From Candidatus Hydrogenedens sp. (GTDB lineage: Bacteria > Hydrogenedentota > Hydrogenedentia > Hydrogenedentales > JAEUWI01), in contig WGMK01000030.1 in the NCBI GenBank assembly GCA_016125095.1, positions 57,223 to 121,222 of the forward strand: a stretch of DNA of 64,000 nt, read 5' to 3'. Positions within the stretch are counted from its first letter, which is position 1. Each line of letters starts with the position of its first letter. This document shows positions 54,327 through 63,427 of this stretch, piece by piece. The notes under the pieces were generated by a model. It had not been told where the DNA came from. It saw only the letters and a program-made list of their open reading frames with translations, and did not search any database. Position numbers and translations under genes: made by a program.

Positions 54327-54394
54327 GCGTATCCCTCGGACGCCCTTACAGGGCTGTGTCGAAGGAGTGATGCCGGTGCCCCGGGGTTCCGCTT

Positions 54395-54499
54395 CGCTTC
54401 ACCCCGGGCTTCGGTTCATGCGCGCCGATGGCGCTTCGCGGTGCCGTCGCGTCTGGCGGTTCGTAATGGCTCCCTGGTCACGCCGCTTCACCCCGGGCT
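54395..54499 (+). repeat. Direct repeat in convergent spacer
   Basis: The 16-base word CGCTTCACCCCGGGCT occurs at 54395-54410 and 54484-54499. A CCCCGGGG palindrome lies just before the first copy. The 274-bp convergent gap (54327-54600) holds no gene and no clear terminator. Confidence 0.7.
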
Positions 54500-54600
54500 G
54501 AGAACGGTCACGCCTTCGGCGCTACGACCTGGCGGGCCGATCACCGCGCGTACGGACAAGCCCGAGGCTACCTTGGCAACGACGGGAGCCCTCCAGCCGC

Positions 54601-57600
54601 TTACCCGTTCGGGCAGAAGCCGTCTTCGTTGTTCCCGCAGGCGGTGAAGCCGCCGCTATTGAACAGCTGTACCAGGCGCAGCACTTCCGAAAGCTTGATG
54701 ACCCAGAAGGGTTCTTCGTAGTCCGCGGAATGCCGGTCGCAATTACGGTCGCCCGGCCCCAGGGTGTAGCCGTCCTCGGTGCCGTCCAGGCAGGAGAACG
54801 AGGTCACGTTGTAGAGCTGGATAACGCGGAGCAGTTCGCTGAGATCGACAGCGTTGTTGCCGTTGATGTCCGCGCTGTGCGCCCCGATACCGCCGCCGCC
54901 ATTGCCGCTTTCCTGCGCCAGCTCGGTCACGGCGCTCACGACGACATCCTGCACTTCGAGCACGAGCACCCGGTCGACGAAGCCGTCTTTCTCCACGACA
55001 AAGGAATAGCGTCCGTTGGGCATACCGGTAAACACATAGGTGCCGGCCTGCGACTCGGTCGCATTCACGTTCACGCCGGGTACGGTGCTCACGCTGGCAC
55101 CCGTAAGAGGCTGATTCTGGCTCAAGACCTCGATCACTACCGTGGATAGGAAGACCGCGTTCGACTGCAGGAAGGGCGTGAACACGACATCGCCCTGAAT
55201 CATCCCGCCGATTTCGCCCGAATCGGTCAGGCCGTCCCAGTCGTTGAACTGTGCCAGCATCTCCTCGTCGGAATTGTTCACGATAAACGTGGCGTTCGAG
55301 CCGAAGTCCTCGAAGGTATTCGAGCCCGTGCTCTGTAGTTCGTTCTCGTCGCCGAATACCGGGGTGGTTCCGTCCGCGGCGCCTTCGCCCTCGCCCTCGG
55401 TCCCCTTGTTGTTCGGCGGCTCGACCAGCACGCCGATCTCCTTGATGTCGCGTAGCACGTTCAGGCCGAAGCGGGCATTGGTCTGCACGGCCAGCACGCC
55501 GGAGTTCACGTTCTCGATGATGCTCCGCACCACGCGCGTGCCGCTCGAGCCGGGCTCCGTCACGCTGATGCCGACGGAGTCGGTCTGCTGCGAGGTGCCG
55601 GTGATGCGCACGCGGCGCACCAGCATGCTCACATCGTCGATAAACAGGATGCGCGTGGCCGAGGGGGCATTGGTGGGAATCTCGAGCGCGAGTTCCTCCA
55701 GGGTGCTGCCCTGCGCGCCGGTCACGGCCACATCGCCCACCACCGCATCGATGGCGGCGGCGCTGGGCCGGATGATGCTGCTCTCCGAGCCCGCGCCAAT
55801 CAGCCGGGTATAGGGCGAGAAGGCAACGACCTCGGGGTACAGGCCCGGCGCGAGGCGGATGGTGACGATGTTGTCGGGCGCGGCCAGGCAGTCCGCCTGG
55901 GCCATCGCGTAGGCAATCGTCTTGAAAGGCGACAACTCGGTGCCGCCCGCGGCCTGATCGACGCCGTCGTTCGCCACAAAGATTTCCGACGATGCCGCGC
56001 CGCCCACGATCAGCGTGCGGGTCTTGATGTCCTCGTTGCCGAAGTTGTCCGTCGCCTTGACAAAGACCGTCTGCTCGCCCGCCACGGTGGTATCCACCTC
56101 GACGCTGATATCCACATTCGTGTCGCAGTTGTCGGTGGCGGTCGCGCCGGGGTCGACGTAGGACTCGAAGCAGCCGACTTCGAGTTCCAGCGCGCCGAGC
56201 AGGGTAAGCACGGGCGGCGTGGTATCGGTCACCTCGACCGTGCGCGTGACCTCGATGGCGTTGTTCCCGGCCTCGTCCGACACGTTGTAGCGGAAGAGGT
56301 ACATGCCGGGCTGCTGCACGGCCGCCGACAGGTTTGAGTCCTGCACGGTCACCACGACGTTCTCGGTAATGTCGCCGTCCGCGTTGTCGATGGCCTGAAT
56401 CATCACGTCGGGCGACAGATTGCCGCACTCCAGCACGAGCGTGGCATCGCCGAGGAGCGTGATTACCGGCGGAGTGGTGTCGGGCACGGCAATGGTATTG
56501 CCGAAGGGCGATGTGTTGTTCGCGGCATCCGTCGCCGTGGCCGTAAGGTTCAGGCCCTGATAAGGATTCAGATCCAGCGCGCCGGAAATCCAGGTGCCGT
56601 CGCCCGAGGCCGTGGTCGAGCCGATGTAGAGCATACCCTGGTCGGTCGTATCGGCATAGAGATCGATCTTCGCGCCGGGAAACGACTGGCCGCCTGGGGG
56701 CGAACTCGACAACAGCGTCGGTGCGGTCCGGTTGTCGTTGGCGTTCAGCGTGAGCTTGATGCCGCGGCCCGACACGCCGAAGCCGTTGCCCGTGATCCGG
56801 TTGCGCCGGATCTGATTGCCGGTGGAGGCCGAGGCGGATACTTCCACGCCGCTGTTGCCGTTGAACGCCACGATGTTGCCGTGCGCGGCGGTGGTGCCGC
56901 CGACCGTGTTGTTGTAGGTGCGCAACAGGGTGATGCCATTGGCCTGATTGCCGAGCGCGTCGGTCTCGAAGAGGCGGATGCCGGAATAGTCCGCGGCCTT
57001 CGCCCCGATGATGTTGCCCGAAATCGTATTGGTGTGCGTGTCTACCGCGTCGCCGGTGCCGAGGTCGTATGCGTAAATGCCGGCATCGAGATTGCCGGAG
57101 ATCACGTTGGCCGCGGCGGCGGTGTTGCCGCCTATCGTCACGCCGGTAGTACCGTCGGCCAGCGCCACGCCGGCCTGTCCGTTGCCAATGGCGCTCTGGC
57201 CATCGACGCTGGTGCCGATGAAGTTGCCCCGGATGAGGGTATTCAGCGCGGTCCCAACGGGGGTGCCCCCGACCATGGGCGAAAGCAGGATGCCATTGCC
57301 GATGTTGCCCGAGATGACATTGCCGGCGCTCGGCTCCCCGATGTTCGTGTTGGCTCCGGTCTTCAGTTGAACGCCATTCCCCGTGTTGGGCACTGCGGCC
57401 ATGCCGTCGATACTGGTGCCGATGAAGTTCGCGGTAATCACATTGCCGGAGCCCGCGCCATCGAGCGTGATGCCGTTGCCTTCGTTGCCGGAGATCAGGT
57501 TGCCGTGTATGGTCAGCCCCGAAGTGGTGTCGCCCAGCAGGATGCCGTCGTCTTCGTTGGGCAGGGCCCCGAAGCCATTGCGGCCGGCGCCGATGTTGTT

Positions 57601-60600
57601 GCCCTCGATGCGGCAGGGCGAACCGCCGTTCGCGGCGAAAATGACGCCATAGGACGCGTTGCCCGAAATCAGGTTGCCCTCGTTCTCGCCCGGGCCGCCC
57701 AGAAGCACGTTCGTGCCGCCGACGCTCACCACGCCCGCGTCGCCATTGGCGATGGCGCTGAGCCCGTTGGCGGTTGTGCCGATATAGTTGCCGAAAATCG
57801 AAACGCTGTCGGCCGTGGCCGAGATGATGCGGATGCCGTTGCCGCCGTTGCCGGAGATGATGTTGCGCCCGGCGGTATCGGAACTGCCGACGAAGGTATT
57901 CGTCGACGTGCCGCTGAAGAGTACGCCGTTGCCGGCATTGGCCATGGCGCCCGTGCCGGCGGCGTTCAGCCCGATATAGTTGCCGAGGATGGCGTTGCCG
58001 TTGTTCGCGTTTCCGCCTATCTCGATGCCGCTGCCGCCGTTGCCGGAAATGATGTTGCGGTCGGCGGGCTCGGTGCCGCCGATGATCGTATTGGTGACTA
58101 CGTCTTCCAGCTCTATGCCCGCGCCGGTATTGCCCAGCGGCTGCGTGCCGTCGGTGCCGATAAGACACGCCCGGATCAGGTTGCTGTCGGCGCCCCCAAA
58201 GGAATCGACGAGGATGCCGGGTCCGCCGAAGCGGGTAATCGTGAGGTTCTGGATAATGTTGCGGCTGGAATAGATACCGATACCGGCGGGGGTGCCGCTG
58301 GGAATCGCGGCGCCGTCCAGCCGTGTGCCGCCGCCGTCGAGGGTCAGGTCGCTCGAGGTGAGGTTGGGCAGCGCCGACGACAGGTTCACGGTGCCGCCGG
58401 GCGCACTGAAGGAGATTGTCTTCGGGCCCGGCTGGCCGTTCGCGGCATTGATGGCTTCGCGCAGCGAAACCAGGCCATCGGGTCCGGGCGAATTGAGTAA
58501 GTCGCCCAGACCGGTCGCAACGCCTCCGGTCGTGTCATTGAATGTGGTCACGTTCAGGAACATCGTGAAGGTGGCGATATTGCTGCTGTTGTCGTCCGGG
58601 TCGGTCTGGATCAGGCCGAACCGGCGCGTAGCGAGCTGCGCAAAGTCGACATTCGTGAGGGTCCAATTTCCGGCGCCGTTGATATTCGCGCTGCGCAGAT
58701 ATTCGCGCGCCTGCCCGCCGTTGTCGTAATAGACATCGAGCGTGCTGTTGGCCTCGCCGGTGCCCGATATGACGTTCGTGTCCGGATCGACCGACACGAC
58801 GAGCGGTGGGATGATGCCGCCGTTGAGCGCGCCGCTGTCCTTCGTTACGCCGCTGGCGGCATTGCTGAAGATGCTGTTGCCGCGCCAGGTATTGCCCGAC
58901 ACCGAGCCGCTGAGCTGGATGCCGTTCGTGCCGTTGAAGGCGATCGTGTTGCCTTGGGAGAAATCGGCGCCAACCCGGCCCGTGCCGATGATCGTATCCG
59001 TCGTGGTGCCTGTCAGGCGGATGCCCGCGAAGCCGTTGCCCGCCTGGGTTTCGAGGCTGTCCGTGCCGATGAAATTCTTGGTGATGCGCGCGCCTGTGCT
59101 GGCGCCCTCAATCGTCACGCCGTATTGCGTGTTGTCGACGATGGTGTTGCCTGTTACCAGCAAATCTGCGACAGTCGTGGCACGGATGCCGCTCCGGCCG
59201 TTGCCGAAGTCTTTGGCATTGTCCGGGGCCGTTCCGATCAGGTTGCCCTCGATGGTCGTATTGTCCGCGCCGCTGCGCACATCGATACCGTAAAGCGAGT
59301 TCGAGGCGATTACGTTGGCGTCGCCGGGGTCCGGACCGCCGATGGTACAGTCCGAGGCGTCGATGTCGATGACAATGCCGGAATCGCTGTTGCCGCCTTT
59401 CTCGCCGGTCGGGCTCCAACCCACAAGGTTGCCCCGCATCTCGGTGCGGTTGCCCAAAGTGACGATGCCGTTGGCGTGATTGGCGTAGAGGTAATTGGCA
59501 CCCACGGGCGTACCATCGCCGATTTGCGTGTCGTCCGCTCCGAATCCGATGTCGATACCGGCACCCTGCTGTGAGGCGCAATCGGAAATATCGCATCCGA
59601 CGATGACGGTGTCGTCGGCGTTGGCTCCGCTGACGAAGATACCGGCACCGGTCCAGCCTCTGAGAATCATGCCCTCAATGCGGTTGCCGCGTCCGGTTAT
59701 CTTGATACCCGAATCCAGGAATCCCGCGCTCTTGCCGTCGAAGGTCGTCGTGCCGCCGCCACGCAGAATGTTGTAGCCCGACGAGAGCACCAGCGGTGCG
59801 AAGGGATCGCCTTCCGGGGCTATCAGGAATTCCGGAGCCGCGAACTCGATGAGCACACCGCCCTGATTATTTGCCGCAGCCACGGCCTCATAGAGCGAGA
59901 TCTTTCCGTCGATACCCTTATTGTCCATCAACGCCCAGGGCGAGGACGTCGCGCCATCTATCAGGGCTTCCGTGGTATCGACGACCAATTTCTGCACGAA
60001 GGGGATGCTGAATTCGGAAGTATTGCCGGTTGCGTTGGTGGCCGTGGCGGTGTAGAACTTCGCGGGGTCGAGCGTGATACCGCCCAGGCTCCAGAGCCCG
60101 CCGGTCGCGGACGTCGTGCTGCCGAGGAAGGTGCGCCCCTGGTCGGCGCTGTCCTCGAAAACATCGATGTTGTCGCCGCCGCCGGTGCTCGGGGCGGTGC
60201 CATGCAGGGTGCCTGCGGCGGAGTCGAACCGGTTGATGCCCGGGCGCGCCATGTTGTTGTTCGCCCCGGACAGCAGTTCAATGCCATGCTTCCCGTTGGA
60301 ATAAATGCTGTTCTGGCGGATATTGACGCGGATAGCCGTCGTGACCAGCACGCCGTCGAGCGTGTTGCCTGCGATGACATTCGCGGCGCCAGCCGCAGTG
60401 CCGCCGATCGAAGTCAACGTGACACCCGAGCGCACCTCGACGCCGTTCTCGCCATTCCCGATTAGCGTGCTTCCGCCATTCGAACCGATGTAGTTGCCGC
60501 GCACGAGGGTGCCCGTGGTCGAGCCGCCGGTTGAGTCCAGCAGCACGCCATTCGCGCCGTTGGCTGCAATGACGTTCGCCGAGCCTGCGGTGGTATTGCC

Positions 60601-61524
60601 GATAAGCGTCGCCGTGCCGCCGGTTACGTGGATACCGTTGCCCGAGTTGGGTATCGGCTTTTTGGTCTGCTCATCGAGTCCGATAATGTTGTTCGTGATA
60701 GCGCTGCCCGAGGAACCTGCGCTCACACGCACGCCGCTGCCCGAGTTCCCCGAAATCAGGTTGCCGGTCACCGTGGTGTCGGATGCCCCCGCCGCGCTGC
60801 CAATGAGGATGCCGCCCTTGCCGTTGCCGTTCGGCTCCCGCCCGTCTTCCGTCGTGCCGATGTAGTTCCCCGTGATGGTCACATTCTTCAGCGTGCCACT
60901 GTCCAGCACAATACCGTAGCTGCTATTGCCGGAGATTAAATTGCGCTGATTGTTCTGCGTCCCGCCGATGGTGGCACCGTTTACGTTGACCAGCCGGATG
61001 CCCGCTCCAGACGCCGTGGCGGAAGTGCCGCCGTTGTCCAGAATCTTGCATCCTTGAATGACCAGATCTGCAGCTTCCGGGGCGCCCTCGACATATATAC
61101 CGGGTTCCGTGAAACCCTGAATATTCAGCTGTAAGACAGAAACCTTGCTGGATGAAATGGTCAAGCCGGCGGAACTGATGCGATTTGGGGTCAGGAGAAT
61201 CTCGTCGTTGCCATCAATGACGAGATTACCGCCGGAAACCACGGGAAGAGCGCTGCTCAGCTTGATCTCACCGGTCACGCTGAACGCAATGGTCTTGCTG
61301 GCGGACACGGTGTTGTTCGTGGCGAGGATGGCTTCCCGCAGCGATATGCCGGTGCCGCCAGGGGTTTTCAGAAGCGCCGTGATACTTGCCGTATCGCCGT
61401 TGTTCTCGTCGGCGAGGGTGTTCACGGTGACCGTTTGCGCGCTGGCCAGCGTGGCCCCTGCGCACACAAGCGCCCCCAGAAGAATAGACCACGCCCGCCC
61501 CAGAGTACTGCAAGAACCACTCAT
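54601..61524 (-). CDS. Giant secreted beta-helix protein with dockerin-like C-terminal doublet
   Basis: A 2307-residue exported protein. ATG at 61524 is chosen: it opens a signal peptide (AWSILLGALVCAGATLASAQ) and has GGAG about 9 bases upstream. Three modules each start with a CSLREA-type segment (ISLREAILATNNT, ISLYEAVAAANNQGG, VSLREAINAANGQPG at about 61,350, 59,880 and 58,450) followed by a NosD-like right-handed beta-helix of ~25-35-residue rungs with G-N-x-I-x-G and NGI turns. Then come an HYR-like and a DUF5011-type Ig-like repeat (ITLLGDATLVLECG; LTLLGALELEVGC...DPGATATDNC), a DUF1565-like helix (IFVANDGVDQAAGGTELSPFKTIAYAM), an EGEGEGA linker, a carboxypeptidase-regulatory-like fold, and the C-terminal doublet (54604-54879). 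Likely a surface adhesin or polysaccharide-binding protein; no catalytic motif found. Confidence 0.88.
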   Translation of the reverse strand: MSGSCSTLGRAWSILLGALVCAGATLASAQTVTVNTLADENNGDTASITALLKTPGGTGISLREAILATNNTVSASKTIAFSVTGEIKLSSALPVVSGGNLVIDGNDEILLTPNRISSAGLTISSSKVSVLQLNIQGFTEPGIYVEGAPEAADLVIQGCKILDNGGTSATASGAGIRLVNVNGATIGGTQNNQRNLISGNSSYGIVLDSGTLKNVTITGNYIGTTEDGREPNGNGKGGILIGSAAGASDTTVTGNLISGNSGSGVRVSAGSSGSAITNNIIGLDEQTKKPIPNSGNGIHVTGGTATLIGNTTAGSANVIAANGANGVLLDSTGGSTTGTLVRGNYIGSNGGSTLIGNGENGVEVRSGVTLTSIGGTAAGAANVIAGNTLDGVLVTTAIRVNIRQNSIYSNGKHGIELLSGANNNMARPGINRFDSAAGTLHGTAPSTGGGDNIDVFEDSADQGRTFLGSTTSATGGLWSLGGITLDPAKFYTATATNATGNTSEFSIPFVQKLVVDTTEALIDGATSSPWALMDNKGIDGKISLYEAVAAANNQGGVLIEFAAPEFLIAPEGDPFAPLVLSSGYNILRGGGTTTFDGKSAGFLDSGIKITGRGNRIEGMILRGWTGAGIFVSGANADDTVIVGCDISDCASQQGAGIDIGFGADDTQIGDGTPVGANYLYANHANGIVTLGNRTEMRGNLVGWSPTGEKGGNSDSGIVIDIDASDCTIGGPDPGDANVIASNSLYGIDVRSGADNTTIEGNLIGTAPDNAKDFGNGRSGIRATTVADLLVTGNTIVDNTQYGVTIEGASTGARITKNFIGTDSLETQAGNGFAGIRLTGTTTDTIIGTGRVGADFSQGNTIAFNGTNGIQLSGSVSGNTWRGNSIFSNAASGVTKDSGALNGGIIPPLVVSVDPDTNVISGTGEANSTLDVYYDNGGQAREYLRSANINGAGNWTLTNVDFAQLATRRFGLIQTDPDDNSSNIATFTMFLNVTTFNDTTGGVATGLGDLLNSPGPDGLVSLREAINAANGQPGPKTISFSAPGGTVNLSSALPNLTSSDLTLDGGGTRLDGAAIPSGTPAGIGIYSSRNIIQNLTITRFGGPGILVDSFGGADSNLIRACLIGTDGTQPLGNTGAGIELEDVVTNTIIGGTEPADRNIISGNGGSGIEIGGNANNGNAILGNYIGLNAAGTGAMANAGNGVLFSGTSTNTFVGSSDTAGRNIISGNGGNGIRIISATADSVSIFGNYIGTTANGLSAIANGDAGVVSVGGTNVLLGGPGENEGNLISGNASYGVIFAANGGSPCRIEGNNIGAGRNGFGALPNEDDGILLGDTTSGLTIHGNLISGNEGNGITLDGAGSGNVITANFIGTSIDGMAAVPNTGNGVQLKTGANTNIGEPSAGNVISGNIGNGILLSPMVGGTPVGTALNTLIRGNFIGTSVDGQSAIGNGQAGVALADGTTGVTIGGNTAAAANVISGNLDAGIYAYDLGTGDAVDTHTNTISGNIIGAKAADYSGIRLFETDALGNQANGITLLRTYNNTVGGTTAAHGNIVAFNGNSGVEVSASASTGNQIRRNRITGNGFGVSGRGIKLTLNANDNRTAPTLLSSSPPGGQSFPGAKIDLYADTTDQGMLYIGSTTASGDGTWISGALDLNPYQGLNLTATATDAANNTSPFGNTIAVPDTTPPVITLLGDATLVLECGNLSPDVMIQAIDNADGDITENVVVTVQDSNLSAAVQQPGMYLFRYNVSDEAGNNAIEVTRTVEVTDTTPPVLTLLGALELEVGCFESYVDPGATATDNCDTNVDISVEVDTTVAGEQTVFVKATDNFGNEDIKTRTLIVGGAASSEIFVANDGVDQAAGGTELSPFKTIAYAMAQADCLAAPDNIVTIRLAPGLYPEVVAFSPYTRLIGAGSESSIIRPSAAAIDAVVGDVAVTGAQGSTLEELALEIPTNAPSATRILFIDDVSMLVRRVRITGTSQQTDSVGISVTEPGSSGTRVVRSIIENVNSGVLAVQTNARFGLNVLRDIKEIGVLVEPPNNKGTEGEGEGAADGTTPVFGDENELQSTGSNTFEDFGSNATFIVNNSDEEMLAQFNDWDGLTDSGEIGGMIQGDVVFTPFLQSNAVFLSTVVIEVLSQNQPLTGASVSTVPGVNVNATESQAGTYVFTGMPNGRYSFVVEKDGFVDRVLVLEVQDVVVSAVTELAQESGNGGGGIGAHSADINGNNAVDLSELLRVIQLYNVTSFSCLDGTEDGYTLGPGDRNCDRHSADYEEPFWVIKLSEVLRLVQLFNSGGFTACGNNEDGFCPNG
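54604..54879 (-). other. Dockerin-like EF-hand doublet (copy C)
   Basis: Ninety-two residues: HSADINGNNAVDLSELLRVIQLYN, then Cys and TEDGY, central C-x-x-H-SADY, IKLSEVLRLVQLFN, and a terminal C...EDGFCPNG. The clearest copy of the shared module; each half has a D-x-N-x-(N/D) loop-like start or an L-S-E-(L/V)-LR helix. Confidence 0.85.
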
Positions 61525-61656
61525 GAATACCGCTCCGTGTACCGAAGTGTTCGGAAGGCCGCCGGAGTACGGCGGCGCATGCGCGCACGGCACGGCGGAA
61601 TGCGGCAAGACCGCGCCGCGTCCGGCACACGTTTCCCCAATAACGCTATCGCCTAA

Positions 61657-61665
61657 ACTATATCA
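61657..61665 (-). promoter_or_regulatory. Possible extended -10 promoter of the giant beta-helix gene
   Basis: On the minus strand TGA-TATAGT reads from 61665 to 61657, giving a leader of about 125 bases to the ATG at 61524. No convincing -35 box. Confidence 0.4.
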
Positions 61666-61725
61666 CAGGTTTGGCTCAGGGGCTAGCCGGGGCGGCGATT
61701 TGCGCATTTTTCCGGGGTGCGGCGA

Positions 61726-63039
61726 CTAGAGTTCCTTGATGCGGATATTGCGGAAGGCGACGTAGTTGTCGTGGTCCTGAAGCCCGATGAAGCCGTCGCG
61801 AAGGCGGTACTTGAGTTCCTCATTGTCGTCGAAGCTGATGTCCTGCACCACGACCCCATTGAGCGTCGCCTTCAAGTGCGGCCCCTCGAAGCGGATTTCG
61901 AGGCTGTTCCACTTGCCGTTAGGCTTGGCTGCATTCGAGGTGGGGGCGACGACCGTGTAGACCGCGCCGGTGCCGTCGTCGGAGGGCTTCACGCCGAAAT
62001 CGCCGTGAATCTGGAACTCCATGCCGATCTTCGACTGGCGCGCCGCGCGCGGGGCACGCACGAAAATGCCGCTGTTGCCCTCGGTCATGATCTTGTACTC
62101 GACGCGCAGGATGAAGTCGCTGTAGCGCTTCTGGCTCATCAGCGCCGCAGCACCGGATTCAACCCACTCGATGGCCCCGCAGTCGTTCACATGGAAGCCC
62201 TTCGGGTTGTCGCCAAAGACCCACCAGTTATTGAAATCCTTGCCGTTGAACAACGAAACAAAGCCCTCGGCCCGCTCAGCCTCGCTCAGCATGGACTGGT
62301 CCGGCGTGTAGGCCTGCTTCTCCACCTCGGTCATCAGGGCCTGGTCCAGCGCGGTGTAGTCGTCTTCGTTCCCGGCGAGCAGGATGTTCATCGAGGCGTT
62401 CACCGGCACATGCAGGCTGCGCACCAGGTAGGCTACGCCCGGCTGCGGCGTTTCGGGGGCTGCATCCACCAGCAGCAGATCGCCGTTCGCCGGCGCGGCC
62501 ACGCAGAGCTTCGGCGCGGCGGATTTGAACTTGGCGGCCAACTCCCCGGCGTCGGGGCCGTCGATGAGATAGATCACGCGGGGCTCGCGCTTCATCAGGC
62601 GGGCGGCGGTGCGCACTGCGCGGGCGCGGAAATCGGGGTCTTCGGAATCGCCGAGCACATCGACGATGACCCGCATGCGTTGATCCTTGGCGCGGTCCGC
62701 ATAGGCCTGCACCATCTTGAGCGCGTGCGGGCTCAGGCTGCCGCCGTCTCCGCTGAAGCCCGGCAGGTCGAACGCGACCGCATTGCCGCCATGCGAGGCG
62801 ATTTTCGCCAGTGCCGGCACCATCACCTGCAGCTCGGCACCGCGAGCGGCCAGGTCCGGCACGGCGATCGCGGTGATGTCATAGCTCTCATCGCCCTTGA
62901 AAAGCTGGCCGTTGTTCACCCAGAAGTCGTCGCCGCCGCGGGTAGCCTCGTCGGCCTGAAGCGTCTGACACCCGGCGAGCGAGGCGAACAGTACGGCGGC
63001 GAGCAATCCAGTGGCGCGGGTGAAGATCGAGCGGTGCAT
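61726..63039 (-). CDS. Lipoprotein with C-terminal DUF1080 (3-keto-disaccharide hydrolase) domain
   Basis: A 437-residue lipoprotein: the lipobox LAGC follows a short hydrophobic leader (ATGLLAAVLFAS), so Lgt can modify Cys near position 24. ATG at 63039 has AAGGAA seven bases upstream; a further in-frame start at 63093 would hide the leader. Residues ~30-245 form an alpha/beta domain I do not recognise (AVAFDLPGFSGDGGS, MRVIVDVLGDSEDPDF). The C-terminal DUF1080 domain spans about 255-437: FVSLFNGKDFNNWWVFG, FILRVEYKIMTEGNSGIFVRAP, MEFQIHGDFG, GKWNSLEIRFEGPHLKATLNG and DGFIGLQDHDNYVAFRNIRIKEL. Proteins with this lectin-like jelly roll bind or cleave sugar derivatives. It is likely at the outer membrane or surface. 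Confidence 0.9.
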   Translation of the reverse strand: MHRSIFTRATGLLAAVLFASLAGCQTLQADEATRGGDDFWVNNGQLFKGDESYDITAIAVPDLAARGAELQVMVPALAKIASHGGNAVAFDLPGFSGDGGSLSPHALKMVQAYADRAKDQRMRVIVDVLGDSEDPDFRARAVRTAARLMKREPRVIYLIDGPDAGELAAKFKSAAPKLCVAAPANGDLLLVDAAPETPQPGVAYLVRSLHVPVNASMNILLAGNEDDYTALDQALMTEVEKQAYTPDQSMLSEAERAEGFVSLFNGKDFNNWWVFGDNPKGFHVNDCGAIEWVESGAAALMSQKRYSDFILRVEYKIMTEGNSGIFVRAPRAARQSKIGMEFQIHGDFGVKPSDDGTGAVYTVVAPTSNAAKPNGKWNSLEIRFEGPHLKATLNGVVVQDISFDDNEELKYRLRDGFIGLQDHDNYVAFRNIRIKEL

Positions 63040-63110
63040 GGCAACTATTCCTTCTGACCGGGGCTTGCGCGTAAAGTAGCGGATTCCAACCAATCCACGG
63101 AGAATGGATC

Positions 63111-63323
63111 ATGCCGTACGTCAATGTCCAGATTACTGCCGGGGCCACCCGGGAGCAGAAAGCCGAAATCGTCCGGGATATCACGGATTCCCTGGTCCGG
63201 GTCCTGGGCAAGAAGCCTGCCAATACGCACGTCGTTATCCAGGAAATACCGCTGGATAACTGGGGGATTGGCGGGATGCTGACCGAGGATTACCACCGGC
63301 AGGCCCACATCCGGGAAGTATAA
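63111..63323 (+). CDS. 4-oxalocrotonate tautomerase family protein
   Basis: A 70-residue member of the 4-OT family, homo-oligomeric enzymes whose N-terminal proline (Pro after Met removal; here MPYVNVQ) acts as the catalytic base in keto-enol tautomerisation. The beta-alpha-beta core is clear: VNVQITAGATREQKAEIVRDITDSLVRVLG, then HVVIQEIPLDNWGIGG. An arginine in the first helix region (ATRE) is near the usual position. GGAG lies 8 bases before the ATG. It diverges from the DUF1080 gene. A substrate from aromatic catabolism is not implied by neighbours. Confidence 0.92.
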   Translation: MPYVNVQITAGATREQKAEIVRDITDSLVRVLGKKPANTHVVIQEIPLDNWGIGGMLTEDYHRQAHIREV

Positions 63324-63357
63324 CGCCGGTTCCAGCGTTATCCGGGCATTCCGCGCT

Positions 63358-63386
63358 TTGCGGCCCTCCCCCGAAGGCGCTATCAT
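63358..63386 (+). promoter_or_regulatory. Promoter of uvrA
   Basis: TTGCGG (63358-63363), 17-base spacer, TATCAT (63381-63386), 41 bases before the uvrA ATG. No LexA operator was recognised. Confidence 0.42.
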
Positions 63387-63427
63387 ACGCGGCTGTTTCT
63401 CAGGGCGCGCCGCGCCAAGGAGTATTC

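Noticed and set aside
56700..61400. Regular repeats in the giant beta-helix gene considered as a CRISPR array
   Set aside because: The repeats are in frame, vary in sequence and length and encode beta-helix rungs; there are no conserved repeats with unique spacers.
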